Source: an uncultured Prevotella sp.
GTDB lineage: Bacteria; Bacteroidota; Bacteroidia; Bacteroidales; Bacteroidaceae
Reading direction: 5' to 3'
Length of the DNA stretch: 15,789 nucleotides
Assembly: GCA_900550635.1 (NCBI GenBank)
Contig: URSZ01000052.1
Coordinates: forward strand, 1-15,789
The notes beneath the pieces were generated by a model. That model was given only the letters and a program-made list of their open reading frames with translations, was not told the origin of the DNA and made no database searches. Of the stretch, positions 1-6,066 are shown piece by piece; the stretch's first letter is position 1, and each line of letters begins with the position of its first letter. The position numbers and the translations under genes were made by a program.

Positions 1-892
1 CGGAAGGCATGTATTTCATGCACAACGCTACGAGCATCTTGCGCACCGCAAGCGAGCTCTCGACGTGACGAATGCGACCCGCAACCATCGCGCTCGCAAA
101 GCGCGTGGAAAAGAACGTCTCTTCGTAGCACGGCTCGACTTCACACGCCACGCTGCCCCACACGCGAGCGTCGCGCCGCCAGTCGGCCATGCTCATGCTG
201 GTGCCGCTGTTGCGGTAAGTCTGCCAGTCGCCGGCGGTGGAATTCTCGGGCGTGCCGCTGTTGTAGAAGTAGTCGTCAAACACAAGCCCGTCCACGTCGT
301 AGTTAGTTATAATTTCCTTGCATACGTTTACTATGTGCTCTTCCACTTCGGGAATGCCAGGATTTAGGATTTTGCCGCTCGAAGTTGAGAGTATCCAGCC
401 TTTTTCCTTTACTTCCTGGTCCCACGGCGTGTTCCAGTCTACCGTAGCCGAGCCCGCCCAGCGGTACGGGTTCACCCAGGCGTGCAGCTCCAGCCCGCGC
501 TTGTGGGCTTCCTCGACGGCAAATTCGAGCGGGTCCCAGCTTGCCCTTACGCCCCGCGAGCCTGTAAGGTATGACGACGTGGGCTCGACGGACGACCTGT
601 AGAGGGCGTCGCTCATGGGGCGTACCTGGAAAAATATCACATTGAAACGGTGTTGTTTCATAGAGTCGAGTATCTGGCGCAGGCGCAGTTTCTGCGTGTT
701 CACAATAAGTGTCGACGTGCCTTGCAGGGCCTCGCCCGTGGATTTCGTGGGCCAGTCAAGGCAATATACCGTTGACACCCATACGGCGCGGAACTCGCGC
801 TTTATGGGCGTGGCCGCAAACAGCCCGGCCTCGCCGCAAAGCAATGCGGCAACGGTCAAGAACATTATTAATCGCGGGGTAAAATGTTTCAT
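1..892 (-). CDS. GHL10/DUF187 glycoside hydrolase N-terminal part joined in frame to a PPOX/Nim-like tail (partial, probably chimeric)
   Basis: Open reading frame from ATG at 892 running off the window's left edge (297 codons seen). Residues 1-26 look like a signal peptide (hydrophobic core, then LFAA). Residues 30-240 match the GHL10 (DUF187, family-10-like) hydrolases of Bacteroidota, which are exported enzymes thought to act on glycans: REFRAVWVSTV at 33, FFQVRP at 87, ELHAWVNPYRW at 135, LNPGIPEV at 176 and GLVFDDYFY at 202. After ADWRR (residue 240, about position 172) the family normally continues with a DNVN-like helix. Here it instead reads DARVWGSV, then YEETFFSTRFASAMVAGRI and ALCMKYMP. 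That resembles the C-terminal half of pyridoxamine-5-phosphate-oxidase/Nim-like flavoproteins, not a hydrolase. I see the sequence change directly; the PPOX assignment is from memory of the family. It could be an assembly misjoin, a deletion fusion or a real fusion. No Shine-Dalgarno is evident. Confidence 0.75.
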   Translation of the reverse strand, partial: MKHFTPRLIMFLTVAALLCGEAGLFAATPIKREFRAVWVSTVYCLDWPTKSTGEALQGTSTLIVNTQKLRLRQILDSMKQHRFNVIFFQVRPMSDALYRSSVEPTSSYLTGSRGVRASWDPLEFAVEEAHKRGLELHAWVNPYRWAGSATVDWNTPWDQEVKEKGWILSTSSGKILNPGIPEVEEHIVNVCKEIITNYDVDGLVFDDYFYNSGTPENSTAGDWQTYRNSGTSMSMADWRRDARVWGSVACEVEPCYEETFFSTRFASAMVAGRIRHVESSLAVRKMLVALCMKYMPS

Positions 893-933
893 AAGCAAAA
901 GAATTTGATTTTATACATGGTATTATTATTTCT

Positions 934-941
934 CAAAGTTA
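934..941 (-). promoter_or_regulatory. Possible -7 promoter element of the GHL10-type gene
   Basis: The minus strand reads TAACTTTG here, an exact match to the Bacteroidota -7 consensus TAnnTTTG, about 42 nt before the start codon at 892. No TTTG stands 19-21 nt upstream, so only half of the promoter is recognisable. The surroundings are strongly AT-rich. Confidence 0.35.
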
Positions 942-1150
942 AAAAATATGGTGCATATCCGTTTTTTTCACGAGACAAAAAAATAATAAATGCAACACTC
1001 ATTAACATACGGGCTTTTTTGACAATGAAAATTTGCGGCGATTGTGAAGATTCCTTAATAAGAAAACGCAAAGGTGTGTCTGAATACAGACAATTATGGC
1101 GGGAGATTTTAAAAACTTGTTTACTGGGATTTACACCCTGTTAGGAGCAA

Positions 1151-1196
1151 ATAAAAAATTAGTGGCTCGGATTTCAAAATCCGAGCCACTAATTTT
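1151..1196 (-). terminator. Rho-independent terminator of the porin gene
   Basis: Perfect 20-bp stem: 1155-1174 pairs with 1177-1196, leaving a 2-base gap (about a 4-6 nt loop in RNA). The core is AGTGGCTCGGATTT and its complement. Read on the minus strand, the 3' arm ends in six T's. It lies 134 nt past the porin stop codon. It forms the last two units of repeat element A. Confidence 0.85.
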
Positions 1197-1219
1197 AAAA
1201 TCCAAGGCACATATTTTTT
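1153..1219 (-). repeat. Repeat element A (three 21-nt units, terminator-like)
   Basis: Minus-strand order: lead unit ATATGTGCCTTGGATTTT, then unit 2 (ATTAGTGGCTCGGATTTT) starting 21 nt later, then unit 3 (ATCCGAGCCACTAATTTT) 21 nt after that, ending in a T run. The lead unit is the one found in elements B, C and D. The stem units share only the flanking A/T runs and spacing with the other copies, yet pair perfectly with each other. Confidence 0.75.
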
Positions 1220-1329
1220 ACCCCATGAAAACAGTGCTTTAACGCGGTGCGGAAAAAGGCCGCGGGCCGGAGGGCGCGTTTTGCTTTTATTTACCTTGTT
1301 AAAAAATCCTGCGCGGTAGTGGTCGCGTT

Positions 1330-2496
1330 TCAGAAGCGCGCGGTGAGCTGTAAGTCGAACGTGTTGTAGTGCGAGTCGGTTGGATTTGTGGCGTTGCGTG
1401 CCGCGCGGTCGTCGGTGAATGTATAGTTAAGCTGGAATATAAGGTTTTTTCCGAGGTAGTAATTGCCCGAAATCCCGTAGTCGGTGCGGAGCGAGTTCCA
1501 GGTCTTTGCGTGGCGGTAGCAGTCGTAGCGTGTGTATATTTTGAGGTTTTTCATAACGGGTATGCCAAGAGTGGCGTACCATGCGTCGGCGCGGTCGGGG
1601 GCTGTGGCGTCGTTGGCCACACCGCCCACGGAGCTCATGTATTCGCCGCGCACGGTCCAGCGGCTTTCGTATTTCAGCCCGGCTCCCCAGCGCACGCGCC
1701 TGACGCTCTTGAGGCTGTTGGGGTCGGAGCTGTCGAATTTTTCGTTGGTGTACTTGCCGTTCCAGCCGAAACCTCCGATGGCCAGGTCCTTCACAGGCGA
1801 GAACCACAGGCCGCCAATCAGGTCCTTATGATTGTCTTTGTCAGTGTGGTTTATGCCCTGCCCGTTGAATAGCCCCACCTGGTAGTGTATCCATTTGTGG
1901 CCGTCGGGAGCGGTGAGGAAATCGCCCTGCACCTGTGCGCCGAGGTCGCGCCCGGAACTTTTGTGCTCGCCGTTGCGGTCGCCTATCGAGGCGATTTTCA
2001 TTGTGGCCTGCGAGTAGGAGCCTAACCCTACGTCGATGGGGCTGTATGGGTTTTCGAAACCGAACGAGCGCTTGAACTGGCCGAACTTGACGCGGAAGAA
2101 GTCGAATTTTTGCCATTCCACGAATGCGTCGACAATGCGCGGCCCTTTGTCTTCGCCCGGGGCACCGTTAACTTCGAGCTGGAACTTGTAGTAGAAGTCC
2201 TTGTAAACATTTCCGTCTACATACAGGCGCAGGAAACGCATGTCGAAGCCGCTGTTCGATTCTTGTTTGCTGCGGTCGCTTATCGAGTACTTTCCCATTA
2301 TGTAGCCGCCGAATCTTACGGTGGGCTTCATATCCTTGATAAGTTTGGAACCGGCATTTTCGGTGTTTATGCTTAGGGTGTATCCTTCAGTCTCCGAGGG
2401 CTGTGATACGGTAGCCGTCCGGCCGTCTCCGGCCGTGGCGGTATTTGCGGCAAAGGCTATGGCCAATGCCGCCGTCAGTCTGTTTATGCTGTTCAT
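1330..2496 (-). CDS. OprP/OprO-type phosphate-selective porin family outer-membrane protein
   Basis: A 388-residue predicted outer-membrane beta-barrel of the porin O/P family (PF07396 type). Residues 1-22 form a signal peptide (AALAIAFAANTATA, cleavage after TATA). A short linker precedes the barrel, which begins near residue 58 with VRFGGYIMGKYSI. FGQFKRSFGFENPYSPID at about residues 137-154 is a recognisable family signature. Alternating aromatic strands follow, and the last residue is Phe (LQLTARF), the usual recognition end for barrel insertion by BAM. The family forms trimeric channels. Phosphate preference is known for the Pseudomonas members and cannot be assumed here, since no phosphate-starvation gene lies beside it. 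The gene stands alone, with its own promoter upstream and terminator downstream. The start is chosen because the signal peptide begins there; the leader is A-rich with no Shine-Dalgarno. Confidence 0.9.
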   Translation of the reverse strand: MNSINRLTAALAIAFAANTATAGDGRTATVSQPSETEGYTLSINTENAGSKLIKDMKPTVRFGGYIMGKYSISDRSKQESNSGFDMRFLRLYVDGNVYKDFYYKFQLEVNGAPGEDKGPRIVDAFVEWQKFDFFRVKFGQFKRSFGFENPYSPIDVGLGSYSQATMKIASIGDRNGEHKSSGRDLGAQVQGDFLTAPDGHKWIHYQVGLFNGQGINHTDKDNHKDLIGGLWFSPVKDLAIGGFGWNGKYTNEKFDSSDPNSLKSVRRVRWGAGLKYESRWTVRGEYMSSVGGVANDATAPDRADAWYATLGIPVMKNLKIYTRYDCYRHAKTWNSLRTDYGISGNYYLGKNLIFQLNYTFTDDRAARNATNPTDSHYNTFDLQLTARF

Positions 2497-2518
2497 TTTT
2501 TGCGGTTTTATCTGCCGG

Positions 2519-2550
2519 CGAAGTTACGCATTTATATCCGTATGGGCAAC
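2519..2550 (-). promoter_or_regulatory. Putative promoter of the porin gene
   Basis: On the minus strand GTTG (2550-2547, a 3 of 4 match to the -33 box TTTG) is followed after 20 nt by TAACTTCG (2526-2519, one mismatch to TAnnTTTG). The predicted transcript start near 2515 gives a leader of about 19 nt. Confidence 0.4.
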
Positions 2551-2627
2551 AAGTTTTAACATGTGTTGGAGACGGCGTTTTTTAACATAGGTAAAAGAAT
2601 ATGGAAACACCGGTGGGAAGCGGCCTG

Positions 2628-2690
2628 AAATATGTGCCTTGTATTTTGAAATATGTCAGACATATTTTGAATTATGTCGGACATATTTTT
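2628..2690 (+). repeat. Repeat element B (reverse orientation)
   Basis: Plus-strand order: lead unit ATATGTGCCTTGTATTTT, unit 2 ATATGTCAGACATATTTT, unit 3 TTATGTCGGACATATTTTT, each 21 nt apart. Units 2 and 3 are complementary apart from two positions and end in five T's on the plus strand. It is the only copy whose lead-to-T-run direction opposes the neighbouring genes, so it is not the terminator of either. Confidence 0.8.
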
Positions 2691-2805
2691 CAGCATGTCC
2701 CCGAAGGGTAAAAATCCTCCTGTAGCGGGGGAGGGAAAAGGCTGCATTTTTAACATTTTGGGAGCCTCCGATATAGACACCCGTGCGGCGGTATGTATTA
2801 TGGGA

Positions 2806-2845
2806 TAAAAACCACCCCGGCACACGTAATGTGTACCGGGGTGGT
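2806..2845 (-). terminator. Rho-independent terminator of the DUF4831 gene
   Basis: ACCACCCCGG (2811-2820) pairs perfectly with 2836-2845. The stem continues inward past one mismatch through CACA/TGTG to a small loop. On the minus strand the 3' arm runs into TTTTTAT (2810-2804). It lies about 60 nt past the DUF4831 stop and is unrelated in sequence to the repeat elements. Confidence 0.85.
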
Positions 2846-2908
2846 GCGTCTTGCCGTTACAAGTGTCCGGCTTTGCCCTTACGGTTCTTTTTTGCCGGTT
2901 GTTTTGTG

Positions 2909-3988
2909 TTAATCTTCCGGCTCGGGCATTTCGAGTTTTGATATTCCTCCGGTTATTTCGTCAAACAGCACGTGCGTTCCCATTTTCTTGTTGAACAGGT
3001 CTTCGCCCAGGTGCTCTATGTTACCGAACTGTCCCATAGGACAAGTGGCTTTCAGGTATGTGCCGTTATCGCCGAATACGTTTATTTCTACGTCCGAGGG
3101 AACGTTGTAGCGTATGTCGTTAGGTATTTTTTTCTTTTTCTTGGAGTCTTCGGCAACCGGTGCAGGTGCGGTTTGTTTGTTCTTTATGCTAATGTAAACC
3201 GGTGCTCCGGCAAGGTCGTCGTGAGCTACAGGGCCGAGCTTGGTGGAAAAGCGGAAAAGTATGTCCTTGTCCACATCGCCAGATGGGTCGTAGACGAACT
3301 CGAACGAGCGCGTTTCGACGGTTTCCGTGCCTTTGAACAGTTGCAGCAACGCACGTTCTTGCGTGTCAAGGCGTTCGTTCATTAGTTTCAACTGCTCCCC
3401 GTCTTTGGGCATGTAGTCGGCTTCTCCCTTTGCGAGCAATGTGCGCGACTCTCTTATGTCGTATATCTCGTTAGCCGTGAGTTCTGCCATTTTTGCCACG
3501 CTTCCTGCTGCAAGTATTTCCTGCCCCATGTAGTCGCGCGCGTTCAGTTTCGAAGATTTTACAACCGGCCCGGGCAGTGCAGGGCGTTTTTCGGGCGCAG
3601 GAGCGTCAGCGTTGATTGAAAGCAGTATGCCGCTGCTTGTAAGCCCTACCAGCGGGGCCGATGTTTTGGGATTAAGTTTTACGGTAAAGATTTTACTTGT
3701 GTCGGGCACTCCTACGGCATACATTTTTATATCGTCTATTTTCCATGTTACCGACGGCTCGCGCGGTACGTCGTTCAAGCGCAGATAACGTGCCGCATAT
3801 TGGCGGAAATCTCCTGGCTGGTAAGTTGTGCTCGTAGCCGTTACGATAAAGTGCAGTTCCGTGCGCGGCAGGTAATAGGTAATGCCTTCGGGCGTTACTC
3901 CCGGTGCATACGGCGCTACCTCGGTTTGGGCGTGCATGTTCAGCGCAGCCGACGCAATTACCAGGGATATTAGAAAGGATTTATTCAT
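2909..3988 (-). CDS. DUF4831 family exported protein
   Basis: A 359-residue protein of unknown function. I recognise the DUF4831 type, widespread in Bacteroidota, from its N-terminal half: GITYYLPRTEL at about residue 35, then YQPGDFRQYAARYL and a WKIDDIKMYAVGVPD stretch. Residues 1-20 form a signal peptide ending before Gln (LNMHA|Q), so it is probably periplasmic or surface-facing; there is no lipobox Cys. A Lys-rich run (KKKKK) sits near residue 284 in a Pro/Ala-rich linker. The C-terminal portion (DIRYNVPSDVEINVFG) looks like a small beta domain. It follows the NAD(P)HX repair gene by 63 nt with no clear promoter between, so the two are probably co-transcribed. The pairing suggests no specific function. 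The terminator downstream ends the unit. Confidence 0.8.
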   Translation of the reverse strand: MNKSFLISLVIASAALNMHAQTEVAPYAPGVTPEGITYYLPRTELHFIVTATSTTYQPGDFRQYAARYLRLNDVPREPSVTWKIDDIKMYAVGVPDTSKIFTVKLNPKTSAPLVGLTSSGILLSINADAPAPEKRPALPGPVVKSSKLNARDYMGQEILAAGSVAKMAELTANEIYDIRESRTLLAKGEADYMPKDGEQLKLMNERLDTQERALLQLFKGTETVETRSFEFVYDPSGDVDKDILFRFSTKLGPVAHDDLAGAPVYISIKNKQTAPAPVAEDSKKKKKIPNDIRYNVPSDVEINVFGDNGTYLKATCPMGQFGNIEHLGEDLFNKKMGTHVLFDEITGGISKLEMPEPED

Positions 3989-4051
3989 GGTGTACTTTTT
4001 TATTGTTTCGTTGCTTTGTTGTTTTATTATATTACTCGTGTTGTGTGTGGG

Positions 4052-5593
4052 TTATTCCTGTCCTGCTGCTATTCTGCGTCGTATGCTGTACATCTCGCGG
4101 AAAGCAAACGGGAGGTTTTCTGTTATGTCGGACGCAGTAAGGCTTTCTTCGCAAAGTTTACCGGCCGCGATGTCGCCAGCCAGGCCGTGAAGGTATACTC
4201 CGAAACGGCAAGCCTGCTCCTGTTCGTACCCTTGTGCCAGAAGGGCAAGCAATATGCCTGTGAGCACGTCGCCGCTCCCGGGTGTGGCCATCCCGGAGTT
4301 CCCTGTTGTGTTTATAAAGGTGTGCCCTTCGGGCGTGCAAATAAAAGTATAATGCCCTTTCAGCACTATGTATAATTGGTAGTGCATGGCCATTTGCCTT
4401 GCATTGTTAAGAGCCGAGTATGAATCGGTTTTAGAGTCGGTGAGCCTTGAGAATTCTCCCGGGTGCGGGGTGAGAATCGATTTTGCCGGTATTTGTGCAA
4501 CCCATCCTTTGTGGCGTGCGAGTATGTTTATTCCGTCGGCGTCAATTACCAAGGGAGAGGACACGTGGCGTATTTGTTCGATAAAGGCTATGTCGGTGTC
4601 GCGGAAACTTCCCAACCCCGGTCCTATGGCTACTGCCTGGTAAGGTTCGGAGCGTTCGGGTTGTGTGAAATAACTGTCGTTGCTGTCGGGCGAGAGCACG
4701 GCTTCAGGAACGGCCTGCTGGAGGATGTTGTTGTTGCAGCGCGGGCAGTGGACTGTTAGTTTGCCTATTCCGCTTTTTAGGCAGGCACGTGCGGCGAGCA
4801 CCGAAGCTCCTGCCATGCCGTAACATCCTGCTACCAGAAGCGCGTGACCGAAAGTTCCCTTGTGGCCGAATTTGTTGCGCGGCTTTAATATTTTTGCGAT
4901 GTCTGCCTCTTCGCTTGTTGAATATGCCGACGGCGTGTTGGCAATGTATTCTTTGCTGAGTTTTATGTCAATTTCCTGGATTTCTCCTGCGTAGGGAGCC
5001 ATGTCGGCAAGGAAAAAGGCAAGTTTGTGAAAGCCTATTGTAAGTGTCAGCTGTGCTTTTACTATGTTGCTTTGGATGTTGAACGAGTTGTCCTCGCACA
5101 TCAGGCCCGAAGGTACGTCTATCGAAACGACGTATGCTGGGCTTGCGTTGATGTATTTTACGAGCGAGGCGAATCCTCCGTTCAGCGGTTTGTTCAGCCC
5201 TGTCCCGAACAGGCCGTCTATTATTATGTCGTCGGACGTTAGTTTGGGCGGGTCGAACTGTTGGGTTATTTCGGTAAACCTCGAAGGCTTGATTTTCGTG
5301 AGCCGCGTTTTGTTTGTTTCGCAGTCGGGGCTTATTTTACTTCCTATATTGAAAAGGAATGTCTCTACATTCCTGCCGCGTTGTGTGAGCAGCCTGGCTA
5401 CGGCAAGCGCGTCGCCCCCGTTGTTTCCCGGTCCGGCGAATACTATTATCCGTCGTTTTTTGTCGAAGCGTTGTCTTATGACATCGCATATGCCTACAGC
5501 CGCACGTTCCATAAGGTTTATGGATTCTATAGGCTCGTTGGCTATCGTGTACTTGTCGAGCTCTTTAAGCTGGCTGCCAGTGAATATCTTCAT
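4052..5593 (-). CDS. nnr: Bifunctional NAD(P)H-hydrate epimerase / ADP-dependent NAD(P)H-hydrate dehydratase
   Basis: Repairs damaged nicotinamide cofactors: the N-terminal YjeF_N domain epimerises R- to S-NAD(P)HX, and the C-terminal ribokinase-like domain dehydrates S-NAD(P)HX using ADP. It is cytosolic. Residues 1-215 are the epimerase, with AGPGNNGGD at 53-61 and VSIDVPSG at 157-164. Residues 235-500 are the dehydratase, with KGTFGHALLVAG at 245, IGPGLGS at 323, LTPHPGEF at 374 and the anion-hole/catalytic loop NSGMATPGSGD with Asp442. The length (513) fits the full bifunctional form. An upstream ATG at 5641 would add 16 residues (MHFHLSLRSPFTIFAA), but an exact promoter overlaps that stretch and MKIFTGSQ is the usual family N-terminus, so I choose 5593. 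The DUF4831 gene follows. Confidence 0.95.
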   Translation of the reverse strand: MKIFTGSQLKELDKYTIANEPIESINLMERAAVGICDVIRQRFDKKRRIIVFAGPGNNGGDALAVARLLTQRGRNVETFLFNIGSKISPDCETNKTRLTKIKPSRFTEITQQFDPPKLTSDDIIIDGLFGTGLNKPLNGGFASLVKYINASPAYVVSIDVPSGLMCEDNSFNIQSNIVKAQLTLTIGFHKLAFFLADMAPYAGEIQEIDIKLSKEYIANTPSAYSTSEEADIAKILKPRNKFGHKGTFGHALLVAGCYGMAGASVLAARACLKSGIGKLTVHCPRCNNNILQQAVPEAVLSPDSNDSYFTQPERSEPYQAVAIGPGLGSFRDTDIAFIEQIRHVSSPLVIDADGINILARHKGWVAQIPAKSILTPHPGEFSRLTDSKTDSYSALNNARQMAMHYQLYIVLKGHYTFICTPEGHTFINTTGNSGMATPGSGDVLTGILLALLAQGYEQEQACRFGVYLHGLAGDIAAGKLCEESLTASDITENLPFAFREMYSIRRRIAAGQE

Positions 5594-5598
5594 TGCTG

Positions 5599-5630
5599 CA
5601 AATATAGTGAAAGGCGAGCGCAGGGACAAA
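5599..5630 (-). promoter_or_regulatory. Consensus Bacteroidota promoter of nnr, almost touching the start codon
   Basis: On the minus strand TTTG (5630-5627), exactly 20 nt, then TATATTTG (5606-5599): both boxes match TTTG / TAnnTTTG perfectly. Only CAGCA separates the -7 box from the ATG at 5593, so the transcript should start within a few bases of the start codon. The site decides against the longer ATG at 5641, which lies upstream of the promoter. Confidence 0.7.
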
Positions 5631-5930
5631 TGAAAATGCAAGTTTTATGGGTTGTTGCATGTTTGTTGGCGCTTGCGCCCATTGCGGTTCGGCCGCAGCC
5701 GACCGAGCCGCAACCTGTATTCTTGAAATATAGTGAAAGTCTATGCGTGGCCGCAGTTTGTAATGTTCATATATGTTGTAAGGCGGGTATGCGGGTGTGT
5801 AAAAAGCGGTTTGTCCGACTCTGTTTTTGTTGTGTCGTTGCAGACATAAAATGACAGGAAAACAGCGGTTTTTTAGTCTGTTTTGCTAATTATTGATAAC
5901 CAGCTTTTTATAAACAGGTCGGAGAAAATA

Positions 5931-5995
5931 AAAAATATGTCTGACATATTTCGAAATATGTCGGACATATTTTAAAATTCAAGGCACATATTTTT
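5931..5995 (-). repeat. Repeat element C; likely terminator of the hpt-to-M23 operon
   Basis: Minus-strand order: lead unit ATATGTGCCTTGAATTTT, unit 2 ATATGTCCGACATATTTC, unit 3 ATATGTCAGACATATTTT, 21 nt apart. Units 2 and 3 form a 19-bp stem with one mismatch, and six T's follow. It starts about 70 nt after the M23 stop codon, so it probably ends that operon. Each unit is also a near-palindrome on its own. Confidence 0.8.
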
Positions 5996-6066
5996 GCGGT
6001 GTTATTCCGGATATTCAAAAAAAGACGGATTTCTGGTTTAAAAACGTGACGCGTTTTTCAGTTAAA

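Larger units (their letters stand above)
893..1329. other. Intergenic region between the GHL10-type gene and the porin gene
   Basis: AT-rich stretch of about 440 bases with no convincing gene. It holds the leader and a possible -7 element of the GHL10-type gene, a long perfect hairpin acting as the porin's terminator (1155-1196), and repeat element A around that hairpin. An 86-codon frame on the plus strand (884-1144) is rich in Lys/Ile from base composition and lacks a ribosome site or family resemblance, so I do not call it a gene. Confidence 0.7.
2497..2908. other. Intergenic region between the porin gene and the DUF4831 gene
   Basis: About 410 bases without a gene. From the DUF4831 end downward it holds the DUF4831 terminator (2811-2845), repeat element B (2628-2690, plus orientation) and the porin promoter (2519-2550). 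An 89-codon minus frame (2556-2825) reads through element B and yields a NMSDI heptad pattern; this comes from the repeat and is not a gene. Confidence 0.75.
5594..6066. other. Intergenic region between nnr and the M23 gene
   Basis: About 470 bases. It holds the nnr promoter, a 14-nt copy of part of that promoter (AAATATAGTGAAAG at 5600-5613 and again at 5726-5739, plus strand), and repeat element C near the M23 end. A plus-strand frame (5630-5854) with a signal-peptide-like start is discussed under findings but is not supported well enough to be called a gene. Confidence 0.7.

Noticed and set aside
884..1144. 86-codon plus-strand frame in the AT-rich gap
   Set aside because: Composition-driven, overlaps the GHL10 start, no ribosome site and no recognised motif.
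5064..5633. 189-codon plus-strand frame opposite nnr
   Set aside because: Shadow of the epimerase domain; no start signal or family resemblance.
5594..5641. 16-residue N-terminal extension of the nnr product
   Set aside because: The exact promoter lies within and upstream of this stretch, and the family N-terminus is at MKIFTGSQ.
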